A stretch of 64,000 nucleotides of DNA, taken from positions 1 through 64,000 of the forward strand of contig JALENY010000006.1 of the NCBI GenBank assembly GCA_022767285.1, given 5' to 3'. Shown here one piece after another: positions 61,934 through 64,000 of the stretch. Under the pieces are notes generated by a model that was given only the letters and a program-made list of their open reading frames with translations, was not told the origin of the DNA and did not search any database. The stretch's first letter is position 1; each line of letters opens with the position of its first letter. A program made the position numbers and the translations under genes. Source of the stretch: Lachnospiraceae bacterium. GTDB lineage: Bacteria > Bacillota > Clostridia > Lachnospirales > Lachnospiraceae.

Positions 61934-62824
61934 ATGATTTTGGAAATAATATGTGCGGATATTTGCTTCCGGTTTCAGGGCTTTTCTGAGAATCTGCCGT
62001 TGGCTATCTGGAACTGGAAACTGGATCCGTGGAAAATTTCAGCTTTTGCCCAGATGCCGGAGGATGTGCCAGTTGTAGATGTTGTCTGTAAACAAGTTTT
62101 CGCAGTACCGCAGGAGCTTATGACTTTGCTGTGCGCAGAAAAGGACGGTTTTTTTGAACACCGGGTTCTTCAGATGGAAAATGGAGGTACACTGTGGGAT
62201 TTTGTGCGCGTGGCAGAGAAACGTTGCTATCTCCGATATATTGTCAATCCAGGCTGGGATACTGTCACGCTTTTGGAAGATATCACGAATACGAATAGAA
62301 TGGCGGCATTTGAATACCTCGCTCATATGCTGCCTGGGATTTTATTAAAGCAGAATATGCTTACTCTTCACGGCGTTCTGATGGAATATCAGGGCTATGG
62401 TATTGTTATTTCCGCTGCCTCCGGTACCGGAAAGACAACACATGCCAGATTGTGGAGAGATATGCACCACGCACTGATCATCAATGGAGATCGTGCTGTG
62501 ATTGGGGTGAAAGACGGTGTGTGGACTGGCTATGGACTGCCATGGTCCGGTACCAGCGGGGAACAGATCAATCGCAGCGTTCCGCTGAAAGCTCTTGTGA
62601 TTCTGGAACGTGGTGAACAGAATGAGGCGTACCGCATCACTGGTTTGGAAGGCTTTGGGGCTCTTCTTCCTCACCTGGAGTATCCTGCGTGGAACAGAGA
62701 CATGGTGAATCTGGCAATGAGCGGTGTTGATCATTTTTTGCAGGAGGTGCCTGTTGTGCGTTTCTGCTGCAGACCAGATTTCGAATCGGTAAGTATCCTT
62801 AAAGAAACTTTGGAGAATTTGTAG
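61934..62824 (+). CDS. HprK-related kinase
   Basis: The protein has 296 aa. An N-terminal domain of about 120 residues has no known motif. It is followed by an HPr-kinase/PEPCK-like P-loop fold: Walker A SAASGTGKTTHARLW (about 160-174), LIINGDRAVIGV (D186 region) and GLPWSGTSGEQIN (201-213). HprK-like kinases occur in RiPP clusters, where some phosphorylate the precursor. ATG 61934 is 13 nt after GGAG, whereas ATG 61927 (6 nt after GGAG) opens a 20-codon frame that stops at 61987, so the exact start or a small frameshift needs attention. It is 1 bp from the peptidase gene. Confidence 0.82.
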   Translation: MILEIICADICFRFQGFSENLPLAIWNWKLDPWKISAFAQMPEDVPVVDVVCKQVFAVPQELMTLLCAEKDGFFEHRVLQMENGGTLWDFVRVAEKRCYLRYIVNPGWDTVTLLEDITNTNRMAAFEYLAHMLPGILLKQNMLTLHGVLMEYQGYGIVISAASGTGKTTHARLWRDMHHALIINGDRAVIGVKDGVWTGYGLPWSGTSGEQINRSVPLKALVILERGEQNEAYRITGLEGFGALLPHLEYPAWNRDMVNLAMSGVDHFLQEVPVVRFCCRPDFESVSILKETLENL

Positions 62825-62825
62825 C

Positions 62826-63293
62826 ATGCAGGAAGAAAAAAGATGGATTACTTCGAAAGTACTATTTTCTGCCATTTCTGAGCAGCTTGCCGAAAATCGA
62901 CAGGCTGCTTTTACCGTAACAGGGATGAGTATGTGGCCGTTCCTCTGCCATGGCCGGGATCAGGTGATTGTAGAAAAATCAGATGGAAATAACCTGAAAG
63001 TCGGTGATATTGTACTTTTTCGTGTAACAGATGAAAAGTATATTCTGCACCGTATTACCTGTTTAAACGAATCCTTTTTTCAGACCACCGGAGACGGGAA
63101 CCTGGTCCGGGATGAACAGATGCCGTATAACAGCATAATTGCCAAAGTGAACAAAATAATTCGCAATGGAAAAACGATTGACTGCGGCTGCCGGACATGG
63201 ACAATGCTAGCCCGGATCTGGATGCTGTTGTTCCCGCTGCGCAGGTGGATATTTCGTAGTTGGTTTTGCATTCGGAAGTATATTAGAGGGTGA
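62826..63293 (+). CDS. S24/S26-family signal-peptidase-like protease
   Basis: The protein has 155 aa. The nucleophile is S35 in TVTGMSMWPFLCHGRDQVIV, followed by VGDIVLFRV, the presumed general-base His in YILHRIT (H75) and TTGDGNLV (D90). The Ser-His arrangement is that of SipW/ER-type peptidases, not the Ser-Lys bacterial type. The membrane segment is at the C-terminus (about 125-150, WTMLARIWMLLFPL), unlike ordinary signal peptidases. It probably removes a leader or processes the candidate precursor. No transporter gene is nearby. Confidence 0.85.
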   Translation: MQEEKRWITSKVLFSAISEQLAENRQAAFTVTGMSMWPFLCHGRDQVIVEKSDGNNLKVGDIVLFRVTDEKYILHRITCLNESFFQTTGDGNLVRDEQMPYNSIIAKVNKIIRNGKTIDCGCRTWTMLARIWMLLFPLRRWIFRSWFCIRKYIRG

Positions 63294-63300
63294 AGAGAAA

Positions 63301-63400
63301 ATAATATATAATGATGCCAGGGATTTTGGGAGCGCAAAGCGCGGAAAAATCCAAAGGCATCATGGGGTCAAATGCTTTTGACTCCAACATCATATAATAA
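63301..63400 (-). repeat. Dispersed two-hairpin repeat, copy C (full length)
   Basis: Read on the minus strand: ATGATGTTGGAGTCAAAAGC, TTTGACCCCATGATGCC, GGATTTTTCCGCGC, TTT, GCGCTCCCAAAATCC, CTGGCATCAT. It is almost identical to copy A over its shared length, and both ends are present. Confidence 0.9.
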
Positions 63401-63442
63401 CTGCATATCGAAAGTTCCTCTGTGCTCTGTCACAAAATTTTG

Positions 63443-63481
63443 AACTGTCCCTGAAGATGAAATAACATGGGGCAGTTTTTA
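63443..63481 (+). terminator. Terminator after the RiPP-like cluster
   Basis: AACTGTCCC pairs with GGGGCAGTT across an 18-nt loop, followed by TTTTTATT. Confidence 0.75.
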
Positions 63482-63509
63482 TTATGTTTAAAATTTTTTA
63501 AAAATACTA

Positions 63510-63539
63510 TTGACAACACAATACTATATAGCGTATAGT
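63510..63539 (+). promoter_or_regulatory. padR operon promoter
   Basis: TTGACA (63510-63515), 18 bp, TATAGT (63534-63539). Confidence 0.7.
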
Positions 63540-63541
63540 AT
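63521..63541. promoter_or_regulatory. Candidate PadR operator
   Basis: ATACTATA-TAGCG-TATAGTAT is a perfect inverted repeat covering the spacer and -10 box, which fits autorepression by the downstream PadR protein. A 12-bp direct repeat (ACATATAATATT at 63544-63555 and 63561-63572) follows. Confidence 0.65.
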
Positions 63542-63628
63542 AAACATATAATATTATACAACATATAATATTGATAATTAAATAATATTACATTTTTAAA
63601 AGTATCACCACGAAAAAGGAGTGGAGCT

Positions 63629-63946
63629 ATGGTATTTAACACAGGTGCAGCTCTTCTGGATGCGATTGTGCTGGCGGTCGTGTCCAAAGAGGAGCAGGGA
63701 ACATACGGTTACAAAATCACACAGGATGTGCGTCAGGTCCTGGAGGTATCCGAGTCCACATTGTATCCGGTACTGCGCAGGCTTCAGAAAGATGAATGCC
63801 TTGCCGTGTACGATATGGAATTTGGCGGAAGAAACCGCAGGTATTACAAACTGACAGACAAAGGTGCGGCCCAACTTCACCTGTATCAGGTTGAGTGGAA
63901 GTCTTACACATCGAAGATCAGCAAACTGTTCGAGGGAGGAAAATGA
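63629..63946 (+). CDS. PadR-family transcriptional regulator
   Basis: This 105-aa winged-helix protein has ALLDAIVLAVVSKEEQGTYGY at the N-terminus, the recognition segment VSESTLYPVLRRLQKDECLA and the wing GGRNRRYYKLTDKGAAQLHL. The C-terminal helix serves dimerisation. It is followed 1 bp later by a gene beginning MNREEFMRQLERLL, the usual membrane-protein partner in Firmicute PadR-DUF1700 pairs. A palindrome at its promoter suggests autoregulation. RBS AAAGGAG precedes the start. Confidence 0.92.
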   Translation: MVFNTGAALLDAIVLAVVSKEEQGTYGYKITQDVRQVLEVSESTLYPVLRRLQKDECLAVYDMEFGGRNRRYYKLTDKGAAQLHLYQVEWKSYTSKISKLFEGGK

Positions 63947-63947
63947 T

Positions 63948-64000
63948 ATGAATCGAGAAGAATTTATGAGACAGTTGGAACGTTTGCTTTGGGATATCCC
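63948..64000 (+). CDS. DUF1700/HAAS-domain protein (partial, runs off the window)
   Basis: Only the first 17 residues are present (MNREEFMRQLERLLWDI). The pattern and position directly after padR match DUF1700 proteins, which carry an N-terminal HAAS helical segment and membrane helices and act with PadR in stress signalling. RBS GAGGGAGG lies upstream. Confidence 0.75.
   Translation, partial: MNREEFMRQLERLLWDI

Noticed and set aside
60168-63293. Lasso peptide cluster
   Set aside because: PqqD-like and HprK-like proteins occur in lasso clusters, but no asparagine-synthetase-like cyclase or transglutaminase-like protease is present.

Overview
The window looks like a chromosomal segment of an anaerobic Firmicute, most likely Clostridia of the Lachnospiraceae type. 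The reasons are moderate GC, strong AGGAGG-type ribosome binding sites, textbook TTGACA/TATAAT promoters, and the gene content: a bifunctional AdhE with a Rex-like operator, a lysine riboswitch ahead of dapAB, a BMP-family nucleoside ABC system, class II GalT and long-form HPF. No species is named because the sequence alone does not fix one. No prophage, IS transposase or CRISPR array was found.

Layout. 1-60: tRNA 3' end and terminator. 0.2-6.5 kb: Entner-Doudoroff type sugar-acid module (IclR regulator, kdgA, kdgK, GntR regulator, wrecked gntP permease, sugar-acid dehydratase). 6.5-9.8 kb: cation antiporter behind a hairpin-rich leader, tRNA-Glu and tRNA-Cys, a DMT transporter, a phosphoesterase. 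9.9-13.7 kb: galT and galK with a divergent AraC regulator. 13.7-22.5 kb: nucleoside/methylthioadenosine salvage operon (punA, mtnA, BMP lipoprotein, ABC ATPase, two permeases, amidohydrolase deaminase). 22.8-28.2 kb: azlCD, a decayed SGNH hydrolase, two DMT transporters and a glycosyltransferase fused to a MarR-like DNA-binding domain. 28.3-36.8 kb: MATE pump followed by a molybdenum block (ModE-like repressor, modABC, MoeA-like protein, moaC, moaA, mogA, MOSC protein). 37-44 kb: epimerase, exporters, nitroreductase, sugar nucleotidyltransferase, polysaccharide deacetylase. 44.5-50 kb: adhE, a kinase, typA. 50-59.8 kb: tandem-OB protein, broken ybaK, riboswitch-dapAB, lipoprotein, hisA, hpf, secA, flavodoxin, S1 protein. 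60-63.3 kb: a compact RiPP-like cluster. 63.5-64 kb: PadR regulator and the start of its partner.

How genes work together. A sugar acid would be dehydrated to KDG, phosphorylated by KdgK and cleaved by KdgA; the cognate permease is dead in this strain. In the salvage operon, imported nucleosides (including methylthioadenosine) could be deaminated by the MtaD-like enzyme, phosphorolysed by PunA and, for methylthioribose-1-phosphate, isomerised by MtnA. The molybdenum block imports molybdate and builds cofactor for enzymes that lie outside the window.

Most interesting points: (1) the PqqD-like/radical SAM/candidate precursor/HprK-like kinase/signal-peptidase-like cluster at 60.2-63.3 kb; (2) the glycosyltransferase-MarR fusion at 25.4-26.8 kb; (3) a dispersed two-hairpin repeat family with four copies, showing a structure-preserving apical change; (4) the methylthioadenosine-via-inosine reading of the salvage operon, with a four-unit 36-bp repeat expansion inside its deaminase gene; (5) several regulatory sites readable by eye (IclR-, GntR-, ModE-, Rex- and PadR-type).
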